Part shown: piece by piece, positions 28,786-37,778 of the stretch
Numbering within the stretch: the stretch's first letter is position 1
How the letters are laid out: every line of letters begins with the position of its first letter
Source of the DNA: Pasteurella oralis
GTDB lineage: Bacteria; Pseudomonadota; Gammaproteobacteria; Enterobacterales; Pasteurellaceae
Direction: 5' to 3'
Length of the DNA: 64,000 bases
Assembly: GCF_002850605.1 (NCBI RefSeq)
Contig: NZ_NXGB01000004.1
Coordinates: 62,001-126,000 of the forward strand
Notes under the pieces: model-generated
The model's database searches: none
Told to the model about the DNA's origin: nothing
The model's input: the letters and a program-made list of their open reading frames with translations, nothing else
Position numbers and translations under genes: made by a program

Positions 28786-30082
28786 TAATCCTCGTCAAGT
28801 TGCACTTGCTACTATGGTGGGTACTGCAATTGAGTATTTTGATAATTATATTTATGCGATGGCAGCCGTATTGGTGTTTAATCATCAATTTTTCCATAGT
28901 GCCGATCCAATTAGTAATCAACTTGCTTCGCTTTCGACTTTAGCGCTTGTTTTTTTTGCTCGCCCTTTTGGTGCCATATTATTTGGTCACTTTGGTGACA
29001 AAATTGGGCGTAAAAAATCCCTCATTGCTTCACTGCTATTAATGGGCGCCTCCACTGTCGCGATTGGGCTATTGCCTAACTACGCAGATATCGGGATTTG
29101 GGCGACAATTTTACTTTGTGTATGTCGTATAGGACAAGGTATCGGACTTGGCGGTGAATGGGGCGGTGCCGCATTAGTTGCCATCGAAAATGCACCAGCA
29201 CAAAAGCGAGCATGGTATGGTATTTTTCCACAACTTGGTGCGCCAATTGGCTTATTACTTGCTAATGGCGCCTTTTTCGCTGTAGGTCAATTTTTCGGGC
29301 AGGCTGCCTTAATTGAATGGGCTTGGCGGATTCCTTTTATTGCCTCTGTGTTATTAGTGGTTGTTGGTTGGTATGTACGGACTAAAATCCACGAAAGTGC
29401 GGTCTTTTTTGAGGCAAAAACGCAGCGAAAACCCCATACTTTCCCCGTTAAAGCCGTGTTTACTCAACATCTTAGCCCCTTTATTACTGGTGTATTACTT
29501 GCTGTTGCAGGTTATGTTTTATTCTATATTTTGGCAGCGTTTACACAAATTTATGCAAAAAGCCCAACAGATCTTTCACCTGCGGGTCATTCAATGGGGT
29601 TGGGCATGCCGGCAAGTACTTTTACTGCTTTTTTATTAATCACATCTGTGATTTTCGCCATTGCGATCGCTTTTTCAGGGATCTGTGCAGACAGAATTGG
29701 ACGCTGTCGTTTAATGCAATATGTCAGTGTGGCAACAATCATTTTCGGACTTTGCTTACCACTGTTTTTAAATAACGGCACACCAAGCAGTGTTTTTGCT
29801 TTCTTAGCAATTGGCTTTGTGATTATGGGCATGTCTTTTGGCCCTATGGCGGTATTATTGCCCGAGCTTTTTCCAACAGAAGTACGCTATTCCGGCGCTT
29901 CATTAGCCTATAATGTCGCTGGCATTCTTGGTGCAAGTGTTGCAACAATGGTCGCAATAAAAATCAATGCTTATTTTGGTTTAAATGGCGTTGGGATTTA
30001 TTTAGCCCTAAATGCGCTAATTTCGTTAATTGCCCTAAGCTACATCAAAGAAACTAAGCAAATCGATTTGCAAGCAATCTAA
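28778..30082 (+). CDS. thiU: MFS transporter of the MHS type in the thiamin operon (ThiU-like)
   Basis: Inner membrane transporter of 434 residues with twelve predicted helices. Seen: the metabolite:H+ symporter signatures ARPFGAILFGHFGDKIGRK near residue 70, RIGQGIGLGGEWGGAALVA near residue 120, and a matching GICADRIGRC in the C-terminal half. ATG 28778 has AGGAG 10 bases upstream and overlaps thiE; the frame is open further back inside thiE but without a plausible start. Comparative work named a thiamin-operon MFS gene of Haemophilus and Pasteurella thiU; thiamin or precursor uptake is inferred from the operon. Confidence 0.8.
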   Translation: MHNNPRQVALATMVGTAIEYFDNYIYAMAAVLVFNHQFFHSADPISNQLASLSTLALVFFARPFGAILFGHFGDKIGRKKSLIASLLLMGASTVAIGLLPNYADIGIWATILLCVCRIGQGIGLGGEWGGAALVAIENAPAQKRAWYGIFPQLGAPIGLLLANGAFFAVGQFFGQAALIEWAWRIPFIASVLLVVVGWYVRTKIHESAVFFEAKTQRKPHTFPVKAVFTQHLSPFITGVLLAVAGYVLFYILAAFTQIYAKSPTDLSPAGHSMGLGMPASTFTAFLLITSVIFAIAIAFSGICADRIGRCRLMQYVSVATIIFGLCLPLFLNNGTPSSVFAFLAIGFVIMGMSFGPMAVLLPELFPTEVRYSGASLAYNVAGILGASVATMVAIKINAYFGLNGVGIYLALNALISLIALSYIKETKQIDLQAI

Positions 30083-30094
30083 CTTATCAACAAC

Positions 30095-30128
30095 AGTGCG
30101 GCGAAATTTGTTCAAATCTAACCGCACT
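30095..30128 (+). terminator. terminator after the thiamin operon
   Basis: AGTGCGG (30095-30101) and CCGCACT (30122-30128) form a 7-bp stem 12 bp after the last thiamin gene; the right arm carries an uptake signal core. The U-tract is weak. Confidence 0.55.
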
Positions 30129-30207
30129 TCTAGCCTACAGAAAAACCCATTGAATTTTCCGCTAAAAACAGGTAAGTTTCACGACTCATTTAATTCACTA
30201 AAATTAA

Positions 30208-30789
<582 letters not shown>

Positions 30790-30828
30790 ACAGAGAATCA
30801 AAATAAGTTTGAAACATTTGAAACAACA

Positions 30829-30863
30829 AGACCTTCAACCTGCAAACACAGATTGAAGGTCTT
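30829..30863. terminator. terminator between the UPF0114 gene and the IclR regulator
   Basis: AAGACCTTCAA (30829-30839, last base approximate) pairs with TTGAAGGTCTT (30853-30863), followed by T7. It lies between convergent genes and can serve both. Confidence 0.88.
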
Positions 30864-30882
30864 TTTTTAATCATGAGCAAAT

Positions 30883-31680
30883 TTATGCGCCTAACTCTTT
30901 AGAAATTGCGTGAGTTGCTTGCTTTAAATGGGTTAACAATACTTCTTTACCAATCTGATTTAATCGGGCGGTAGATAAAGAAATTGACACCGAATAAGCG
31001 ACATGACCATTAATATCAAATATCGGGCAAGCTAAACAGGTTACCCCCGTTTCATTTTCTTCATTATCCATTGCGTAACCTAATTCTCGAATCTTATTTA
31101 GCTCTAACGACATGGCAACTGGGGTCACAATAGTATTGGCAGTTAATTGTGTTATATTCGCTTGATTCTTGTCCCAATAATCCTCTAAAGCATGCCCTTT
31201 TTCATAGGCCATAAAGATTTTTCCCATGGCTGAGCAATAGAGTTCTAAACGCTGGCCAATATATGCCCGAGTACGCATCATACCTGTAGTAGGTTCAAGT
31301 TTATAAATCATCACAGCATGATGATGGTCGCGCATCGATAAGTTGACTGTTTCGCCTGTATCTAAGTTAAGTTGCTCTAAATAAGGCGCGGTAATATTCA
31401 AAATATTCAAAGAACTTAAGGTTTTTTGCCCAATCATTAAACATTTCATCGTCAAACGATATGCGCCAACTGTATTTGCCGGTTTCACATAACCACAGGC
31501 TTGCAATGTTTGTAACATGCGATGTGTTGTACTTTTATTGAGATTTGATAATTCAGAAAGTTTAGCTAACGGGCAACCATTGGGAAAATTACTTAAAATA
31601 TCAATCAGTAACAAACCTTTGATTAAACTTTGGTTACTGCTAGCTCTTTTATTTTTATCCGCTTCTTGCATCCTTTTCAT
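30883..31680 (-). CDS. yiaJ: IclR-type regulator of the yia locus (YiaJ/PlaR-like)
   Basis: Transcription regulator of 265 residues from ATG 31680. An N-terminal winged helix reads ILSNFPNGCPLAKLSELSNL followed by NKSTTHRMLQTLQACGYV; the C-terminal IclR effector domain has YKLEPTTGMMRTRAYIGQ, YCSAMGKIFMAYEKG and FDINGHVAYSVSISL. The match to E. coli YiaJ is extensive. Starts further upstream (31752) are open but lie in the CRP-site region and lack a ribosome site; 31671 is another option. It diverges from yiaK. In E. coli this regulator controls yiaKLMNO-lyxK-sgbHUE. Confidence 0.92.
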   Translation of the reverse strand: MKRMQEADKNKRASSNQSLIKGLLLIDILSNFPNGCPLAKLSELSNLNKSTTHRMLQTLQACGYVKPANTVGAYRLTMKCLMIGQKTLSSLNILNITAPYLEQLNLDTGETVNLSMRDHHHAVMIYKLEPTTGMMRTRAYIGQRLELYCSAMGKIFMAYEKGHALEDYWDKNQANITQLTANTIVTPVAMSLELNKIRELGYAMDNEENETGVTCLACPIFDINGHVAYSVSISLSTARLNQIGKEVLLTHLKQATHAISKELGA

Positions 31681-31737
31681 TCCTAAATAGCCTATTTTGC
31701 GTGAGTTTATTCTAATGAGATATTGCCAAAATAAAAA

Positions 31738-31753
31738 TGAGATCCTGATCACA
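31738..31753. promoter_or_regulatory. CRP site in the yiaJ-yiaK region
   Basis: TGAGA-TCCTGA-TCACA matches the CRP consensus at nine of ten positions. It is centred about 66 bp before yiaJ and about 100 bp before the predicted yiaK transcription start. Confidence 0.65.
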
Positions 31754-31811
31754 AAAAATGAAAAAATTTATATCTATCTGATTTATAAAATTTTTTATTT
31801 ATGCTTTTCAT

Positions 31812-31840
31812 TTGCGTACAAATTTTATTCAGATTATAAT
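31812..31840 (+). promoter_or_regulatory. sigma-70 promoter of yiaK
   Basis: TTGCGT (31812-31817), a 17-bp spacer and TATAAT (31835-31840). The start of transcription would be near 31847, about 46 bp before the yiaK ATG. Confidence 0.65.
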
Positions 31841-31854
31841 TTTTTAAAACGCCA

Positions 31855-31869
31855 TTTCAATATATGAAA
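31855..31869. promoter_or_regulatory. palindrome, candidate YiaJ operator
   Basis: TTTCA-ATATA-TGAAA is a perfect 15-bp interrupted palindrome just downstream of the predicted transcription start, where a bound repressor would block yiaK. Its length and shape suit an IclR-family site; the link is inferred. Confidence 0.5.
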
Positions 31870-31892
31870 CAGATTAACATAGTGAGGGCAAT

Positions 31893-32891
31893 ATGAAGGT
31901 CAGCTACGAAACACTCAAGCAAGAATTTAAACGTGTATTACTCGCAAGAAATGTCCGTGAAGATATCGCTGAAGAATGTGCAACGATGTTTGCAGACACC
32001 ACCGAATCTGGTGTTTATTCCCATGGTGTCAATCGCTTTCCACGTTTTATCTCACAGCTCGAAAAAGGCGATATTGTTCCTGATGCGATCCCCACAAAAG
32101 TACTTTCTTTAGGCGCAATTGAACAATGGGACGCGCATCAAGCAATTGGTAACCTGACCGCCAAAAAAATGATGGACCGCGCAATGGAAATTGCCGATCA
32201 ATTTGGTATTGGTGTAGTCGCACTCAAAAATGCGAATCACTGGATGCGTGGTGGCGGTTATGGCTGGCAAGCTGCGGAAAAAGGCTATATCGGGATCTGT
32301 TGGACAAACTCCATTGCCGTTATGCCACCTTGGGGAGCGAAAGAATGCCGTATAGGTACAAATCCATTGATTATTGCTGTACCAACCAATCCGATTACCA
32401 TGGTCGATATGTCCTGCTCAATGTATTCTTACGGTATGTTAGAAGTACATCGTTTAGCTGGTCGCCAAACCTTTGTGGACGCAGGTTTTGATGATGAAGG
32501 TAATCTCACCCGTGATCCCGGAACAGTAGAAAAAAATCGTCGCTTACTGCCAATGGGCTTCTGGAAAGGATCAGGCTTATCTATTGTATTAGACATGATC
32601 GCCACACTGCTTTCTAATGGTTTATCTGTGGCGGAAGTGACAGAAGAAAAAGATGACGAATACTGTGTTTCACAAATCTTTATTGCCATTGAAGTAGATC
32701 GTTTAATTGATGGTAAAACGAAAGACGAAAAACTCAACAAGATTATGGACTACGTCAAAACGGCACAACGGGCAGATCCTGAAGTTACAATTCGCTTACC
32801 TGGTCATGAATTCACTACAATTCGTGCCGAAAATAAAGCCAATGGCATCCCAGTTGATGAATCTGTTTGGGAAAAAATTAAATCCCTATAA
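31893..32891 (+). CDS. yiaK: 2,3-diketo-L-gulonate reductase
   Basis: NAD(P)H-dependent reductase of 332 residues that turns 2,3-diketo-L-gulonate into 3-keto-L-gulonate. It belongs to the LDH2/malate dehydrogenase family: [11 protein letters not shown] near residue 46 holds the catalytic His, followed by [20 protein letters not shown] and [21 protein letters not shown] split over residues 110-155, and [19 protein letters not shown] lies before the ATG. First gene of the yia operon, behind the CRP site, promoter and palindrome. Confidence 0.95.
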   Translation: MKVSYETLKQEFKRVLLARNVREDIAEECATMFADTTESGVYSHGVNRFPRFISQLEKGDIVPDAIPTKVLSLGAIEQWDAHQAIGNLTAKKMMDRAMEIADQFGIGVVALKNANHWMRGGGYGWQAAEKGYIGICWTNSIAVMPPWGAKECRIGTNPLIIAVPTNPITMVDMSCSMYSYGMLEVHRLAGRQTFVDAGFDDEGNLTRDPGTVEKNRRLLPMGFWKGSGLSIVLDMIATLLSNGLSVAEVTEEKDDEYCVSQIFIAIEVDRLIDGKTKDEKLNKIMDYVKTAQRADPEVTIRLPGHEFTTIRAENKANGIPVDESVWEKIKSL

Positions 32892-32900
32892 GGAAACGCT

Positions 32901-33377
32901 ATGTTTTTCGGTCATCTCTCTCAAGTTGATAAAAAACACTATCCAGCCGCAATTCAGATTGCACTGGATTATCTTACCAGCACCGATTTTGATCAACTCG
33001 CTGTCGGCCGTTATCCGATTATTGGTGAACGTATCTATGCGCAAGTGTTAGATCTTGAAACCCAAGATAAAGCAGTGATTCAACCTGAAGCACATCGTCG
33101 CTATATTGATGTGCAATACCTACATCGAGGCTTTGAACGTATTGGTGTGAGCATTGATGTAGGCAATAATTCTATTGCGCAAGATTATGACAATGAACGT
33201 GATATCGTCTTCTACCAAAAGGTAGAAAATGAAATCGAACTCATTATGCGCCCGGGTCATTTTGCTGTATTTTTTCCTCAAGACATACATCGACCAGCCT
33301 GCCTTGATCAGCAATCAACCACAATCCGTAAAGTGGTGGTAAAAATTGCAGTAAGTGAATTAGAGGTGGCGTCATGA
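32901..33377 (+). CDS. yiaL: YhcH/YjgK/YiaL family protein
   Basis: A cupin-like protein of 158 residues (DUF386). Typical features: VGRYPIIGERIYAQV, EAHRRYIDVQYLHRGFERIG and MRPGHFAVFFPQDIHRPACL. In the family a metal site is built from His and Glu residues within these segments. It probably acts as a sugar isomerase or mutarotase-like accessory enzyme; the activity in this pathway is not settled. It is 9 bp after yiaK and overlaps yiaM by 4 bp. Confidence 0.92.
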   Translation: MFFGHLSQVDKKHYPAAIQIALDYLTSTDFDQLAVGRYPIIGERIYAQVLDLETQDKAVIQPEAHRRYIDVQYLHRGFERIGVSIDVGNNSIAQDYDNERDIVFYQKVENEIELIMRPGHFAVFFPQDIHRPACLDQQSTTIRKVVVKIAVSELEVAS

Positions 33378-33856
33378 AATCACTTAGTTCAGCGATCACT
33401 AAACTATTAGAGGCATTAGTTGTCATTATTTTAACGACTATGTCTTGTTTAGTGTTTCTTAATGTTGTGTTACGTTATGGCTTCAATAGCAGTATCAATA
33501 TTACTGAAGAAGTGTCGCGTTACTTATTTGTCTGGCTGGCTTTTCTCGGTGCAATTCTCGCATTTAACGAAAATCGCCATGTCAATGTCACCATGTTTAC
33601 TTCTCGCTTATCACCACATAAACAAAAGATCTTACATTTATTTACCGATAGCCTGATGCTGTTTTGTTGCTATCTTTTGATTACTGGCAGTTGGGTACAA
33701 TTTAAACTTAATTTAAACAATATGGCCCCCATCTCAGGGATACCAACTGGCATAACCTATTTAGCCAGTTTCATTGCTGGTTCAGCCATTGCCATACTGC
33801 TTATCATTCGGCTCTTTGCCAATGCTAACCACCTAATTAAAGGAGAAAGTAAATGA
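33374..33856 (+). CDS. yiaM: TRAP transporter small membrane subunit
   Basis: DctQ-type subunit with four predicted helices, 160 residues. EEVSRYLFVWLAFLGAILAF followed by NENRHVNV is the conserved DctQ core. It overlaps both neighbours in ATGA fashion. With YiaN and YiaO it forms the importer shown in E. coli to take up 2,3-diketo-L-gulonate with a sodium or proton gradient. Confidence 0.93.
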   Translation: MKSLSSAITKLLEALVVIILTTMSCLVFLNVVLRYGFNSSINITEEVSRYLFVWLAFLGAILAFNENRHVNVTMFTSRLSPHKQKILHLFTDSLMLFCCYLLITGSWVQFKLNLNNMAPISGIPTGITYLASFIAGSAIAILLIIRLFANANHLIKGESK

Positions 33857-35133
33857 CAGTTATCATCTTTCTTTCCGCGCTGTTAGGTGCCATTTTATTG
33901 GGTATCCCTGTCGCTTTTTCCTTATTATTGTGTGGCGTCGCGTTGATGTTGCACTTAGACTTATTCGATGCACAAATTCTGGCACAACAAATTATCAGTG
34001 GTGCAGATAGCTTCTCATTAATGGCCATTCCATTTTTCATCTTAGCAGGTGAAATTATGAATGAAGGTGGCTTATCAAAACGCATTATCGATTTACCAAT
34101 GAAGTTAGTTGGTCATAAACGTGGTGGTTTAGGTTTTGTTGCAATTCTTGCGGCAATGATTATGGCAAGTTTATCAGGTTCTGCAGTAGCCGATACCGCT
34201 GCAGTCGCCGCAATGTTATTACCTATGATGAAAACTACAGGCTATCCATTAGATCGATCTGCTGGTTTAATTGGTACTGCGGGCATTATTGCGCCAATTA
34301 TTCCACCTTCTATTCCATTTATTATCTTTGGTGTCGCCAGCGGTGTATCTATTACTAAACTGTTTTTAGCGGGTATTGCGCCGGGTATCCTAATGGGAAT
34401 TTGTTTAGGTGGCTTATGGTGGTGGCAAGCGAAACGTCTTAATCTCATGACATTTTCTAAAGCCAGTAAAGAAGAGCTTTGTATTTCCTTTAAAAACAGT
34501 ATTTGGGCATTAATGCTACCAGTCATCATCATTGGTGGTTTCCGTTCTGGTATTTTTACCCCAACAGAAGCAGGTGCTGTAGCAGCGTTCTATGCATTGA
34601 TTGTTTCGCTGTTCGTTTATAAGGAATTAAAAATAAAACAATTGTACAACGTGATTTTAGCAGCAGCAAAAACGACCGCGGTCGTCATGTTTCTGGTTGC
34701 CGCCGCACAAGTCACAGGTTGGTTAATCACCATTGCAGAATTGCCACACATGATGACAGAATTGTTAGAACCCTTGATTGATACCCCGACTTTATTACTG
34801 ATTGTCATTATGCTGTCTGTTTTTGTCATTGGTATGGTCATGGATTTAACGCCGACAGTATTAATTCTTACTCCAGTACTCATGCCATTAGTTGAAGAAG
34901 CGGGAATTGATCCTGTCTACTTCGGTGTGCTGTTCATTCTTAATACCTCAATTGGACTCATCACACCACCAGTAGGTAATGTCCTTAATGTCATTACTGG
35001 CGTTTCTAAATTACCTTTTGATCAAGCTGCAAAAGGCATACTGCCATACTTATTGATGATGATTGCATTGCTCTTTGCTTTCATTTTCTTCCCAGCCTTA
35101 ATTTTAACGCCACTTAGTTGGCTACAACCTTAA
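33853..35133 (+). CDS. yiaN: TRAP transporter large permease subunit
   Basis: DctM-type transport channel of 426 residues with about twelve helices. Seen: the N-terminal LLGIPVAFSLLLCGVALML, AIPFFILAGEIMNEGGLSKR, GSAVADTAAVAAMLLPMM and IIPPSIPFIIFGVASGVSI, and the C-terminal NTSIGLITPPVGNVLNV; all are DctM landmarks. It overlaps yiaM by 4 bp and is followed by yiaO after 19 bp. Confidence 0.95.
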   Translation: MTVIIFLSALLGAILLGIPVAFSLLLCGVALMLHLDLFDAQILAQQIISGADSFSLMAIPFFILAGEIMNEGGLSKRIIDLPMKLVGHKRGGLGFVAILAAMIMASLSGSAVADTAAVAAMLLPMMKTTGYPLDRSAGLIGTAGIIAPIIPPSIPFIIFGVASGVSITKLFLAGIAPGILMGICLGGLWWWQAKRLNLMTFSKASKEELCISFKNSIWALMLPVIIIGGFRSGIFTPTEAGAVAAFYALIVSLFVYKELKIKQLYNVILAAAKTTAVVMFLVAAAQVTGWLITIAELPHMMTELLEPLIDTPTLLLIVIMLSVFVIGMVMDLTPTVLILTPVLMPLVEEAGIDPVYFGVLFILNTSIGLITPPVGNVLNVITGVSKLPFDQAAKGILPYLLMMIALLFAFIFFPALILTPLSWLQP

Positions 35134-35152
35134 ATCGTCACAGGAGAACATT

Positions 35153-36139
35153 ATGAAACTATTCAATCTCAAAACTCTCGCAGTGTTAATGGCAGGTATG
35201 GCTGTATTTGCTGGCAGTACAAGTGCGGCAACCACATTACGTTTTGGTTATGAAGCACCGCGTAGTGATACTCAACATGACGCCGCAAAGAAATTCAATG
35301 ATCTTCTAAAAGAAAAAACAAAAGGGGAAATCAAACTCAGCCTTTTCCCTGATAGTACCTTAGGTAATGCGCAAACTATGATCAGTGCTGTACGAGGCGG
35401 TACAATTGACTTAGAAATGTCAGGCTCACCGAACTTTTCTGGGCTAGTACCGAAATTAAACGTGATTGATATTCCGTTTATTTTCCAAAATCGTGAGCAT
35501 GCTTATGCGGTATTAGACGGTGAAATTGGTCAAGGCTTATTAAAAGAATTAGAAGCACAAGGCTTAAAAGGTCTCGCATTTTGGGAAGTGGGTTTCCGTT
35601 CTTTTACCAACTCAAAGCACCCAGTAAAAACGCCTGATGATATTAAAGGGTTAAAAGTACGTACGAATCAAAACCCAATGTATATCCAAGCATTTTCAAT
35701 TTTAGGGGCAAACCCTGTACCAATGCCATTATCAGAGCTTTATACAGCGCTTGAAACACGTGCCGTTGATGCACAAGAACACCCAGTTGGTATTGTTTGG
35801 TCTGCTAAATTATATGAAGTACAAAAACATTTAAGCTTAACTAATCATGGTTATACACCATTAATTGTTGTCATGAACAAAGCCAAGTTTGATGGACTGT
35901 CACCTGAATTACAAACTGCCCTTGTCGAAGCTGCAAAAGAAGCAGGCGCTTATCAACGTCAACTGAACCTTGAAAATGAAAAAGGTATCATTGAAAAAAT
36001 GCAAAAAGCGGGCATTGAAGTGATTGATAGTGTCGATACAAAACCATTTAAAGCAGCCATTGAAAGCGAGGTACGCAAAGCATTCATTGAGAAAAATGGT
36101 GATGATCTGGTCAAACAAATTGACGCATTAGCAAAATAA
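35153..36139 (+). CDS. yiaO: TRAP transporter periplasmic binding subunit
   Basis: DctP-type solute receptor of 328 residues. The signal peptide MKLFNLKTLAVLMAGMAVFA is cleaved after STSA near residue 26. The family arginine that binds carboxylate ligands lies in the stretch KGLKVRTNQNPMYI (about 165-178), and PMPLSELYTALETRAVDAQE is conserved. Binding of 2,3-diketo-L-gulonate is known for the E. coli protein; here it is inferred. A hairpin of uptake signals follows before the ABC genes. Confidence 0.93.
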   Translation: MKLFNLKTLAVLMAGMAVFAGSTSAATTLRFGYEAPRSDTQHDAAKKFNDLLKEKTKGEIKLSLFPDSTLGNAQTMISAVRGGTIDLEMSGSPNFSGLVPKLNVIDIPFIFQNREHAYAVLDGEIGQGLLKELEAQGLKGLAFWEVGFRSFTNSKHPVKTPDDIKGLKVRTNQNPMYIQAFSILGANPVPMPLSELYTALETRAVDAQEHPVGIVWSAKLYEVQKHLSLTNHGYTPLIVVMNKAKFDGLSPELQTALVEAAKEAGAYQRQLNLENEKGIIEKMQKAGIEVIDSVDTKPFKAAIESEVRKAFIEKNGDDLVKQIDALAK

Positions 36140-36148
36140 ACCCGTTCA

Positions 36149-36183
36149 GCGGTCGAGTGCAAAACTTTTGCAAAATCGACCGC
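36149..36183 (+). terminator. hairpin between yiaO and the ABC transporter genes
   Basis: GCGGTCGA (36149-36156) and TCGACCGC (36176-36183), 8-bp stem, with an uptake signal ACCGCACTT in the right arm and TTTT after it. It may reduce read-through into the ABC genes or protect upstream mRNA. Confidence 0.6.
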
Positions 36184-36218
36184 ACTTTTACTCATTCCTC
36201 ATGAAACAGGAGGAACCT

Positions 36219-37736
36219 ATGGTGACCACTGAACAGTCTCCAATCCTTCAGCTACAACATATCGTGAAACGATTTGGTAGCCATACCGCAGTAAATGACG
36301 TCAGTCTTGATATTCATCGAGGCGAAATTGTCGCATTACTTGGCGAGAATGGTGCAGGTAAATCAACCTTAATCAAAATTCTTGCTGGAATTTATCCACG
36401 CGACGAAGGTGAAATTCGCTTTCATCAACATAAAATTCAATCTGCGCAATCACTTTCTCATACAAACAAACAGCCTATTGCATTTATTCATCAGGATTTA
36501 GGCTTGATTGAATGGATGACAATTGCCGAGAATATGGCATTCGTGATGGGATTTCCGCGCTGCTTTGGTTTAATTGATTGGAAAAAAATTAATCAACAAG
36601 CACAAGATGCGCTTGATTTTGTCGGCATCCATCTTTCTGCACAAACGCGCGTCTTTGATTTAAGCCGTACAGAAAAAGCATTATTAGCCATTGCACGCGC
36701 CATTGCAGTGAATGCTGAAATCTTAGTATTAGATGAGCCAACCGCCTCGCTGCCCGCAAGCGATGTTGAACACTTATTCGTTGTTCTCAATCGTCTACGT
36801 GCACAGGATGTTGGCATGATTTATGTCACTCATCGTTTAGATGAAGTGATTACGCTTTCCGATCGTATTTTAGTGATGCGCGATGGTCATCCTGTCGCAG
36901 AAGGTCCCACTAAAGACTACGACGTGAAGTCATTAGTCAAAGCCATTGTGGGTGAAGAAACAAGAGGTAAACAACGCGAGCCATTACCTAAAAATACACC
37001 AGAGGTTTTACAACTCAACCATGTTGTGGTTGGCGATACAGGTCCTGTTTCCTTCAGCCTACGGCAAGGCGAAATGATTGCACTCGCAGGATTACGTGGT
37101 GCAGGGCAAGAAGAAATTGGGCGTTTATTATTCGGGCTACGTGAGTTAGAGAGTGGACATATCCGTTTAAACGGTAACACATATCATGTAGATTCGCCTC
37201 GTGATGCGATTCATAAGGGCGTTGCACTAGTTGCTGGTGACCGTATCCGAGAAAGTTTAGTGATGTCAATGACAACCACAGAAAACCTGTTTATCAACCC
37301 AGTATTAAGTGGTCATTCACCGTTAAAAAATTATGCCCGCAAAGAAGAATGGGCGGAAAGTTGGTATAAATTCCAGCTCTTTGATATTCGACCGAAAAAT
37401 TTATTCATTGATGTCAGCGCACTCTCTGGTGGTAATCAACAAAAAATTGTGCTTGCACGTTGGATGCATCTCAATACGCCAGTATTAATTTTAGAAGATC
37501 CTACTGCGGGTGTGGATGTTGGTGCACGTGCAGAAATTTATGACTTATTAAATCAAGCATTGAAAAAAGGCATTGCTATCATTGTGATATCAAATGATTT
37601 TGAGGAAATCGCTCATCTTTGCAACCGCGCGTTGATATTTAATCGTGGCGATATTGCAGGTGAATTATTCAATGAACAAGTCACGTTTGCTAATTTACTG
37701 GCGTTAGCCTCTGATTCAACAGCCAGCATAAATTAA
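36219..37736 (+). CDS. sugar ABC transporter ATP-binding protein, ribose/xylose type
   Basis: Two-domain ATPase of 505 residues of the RbsA/XylG kind. Domain 1: intact Walker A GENGAGKST (about 46-54) and [11 protein letters not shown], but a divergent signature LSRTEKALLAIA. Domain 2: degenerate Walker A GLRGAGQEE, good signature [14 protein letters not shown], and Walker B written LILEDPTAGVDVG, where the usual Asp-Glu order is swapped. This leaves one composite ATP site with all parts. ATG 36219 has AGGAGGA upstream; a longer in-frame start at 36168 runs through the hairpin. E. coli has no such gene in the yia operon. Substrate unknown. Confidence 0.88.
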   Translation: MVTTEQSPILQLQHIVKRFGSHTAVNDVSLDIHRGEIVALLGENGAGKSTLIKILAGIYPRDEGEIRFHQHKIQSAQSLSHTNKQPIAFIHQDLGLIEWMTIAENMAFVMGFPRCFGLIDWKKINQQAQDALDFVGIHLSAQTRVFDLSRTEKALLAIARAIAVNAEILVLDEPTASLPASDVEHLFVVLNRLRAQDVGMIYVTHRLDEVITLSDRILVMRDGHPVAEGPTKDYDVKSLVKAIVGEETRGKQREPLPKNTPEVLQLNHVVVGDTGPVSFSLRQGEMIALAGLRGAGQEEIGRLLFGLRELESGHIRLNGNTYHVDSPRDAIHKGVALVAGDRIRESLVMSMTTTENLFINPVLSGHSPLKNYARKEEWAESWYKFQLFDIRPKNLFIDVSALSGGNQQKIVLARWMHLNTPVLILEDPTAGVDVGARAEIYDLLNQALKKGIAIIVISNDFEEIAHLCNRALIFNRGDIAGELFNEQVTFANLLALASDSTASIN

Positions 37737-37778
37737 TTTTCATATTTTAGACCGCACTTAAACAAATAGGAGAGCATC

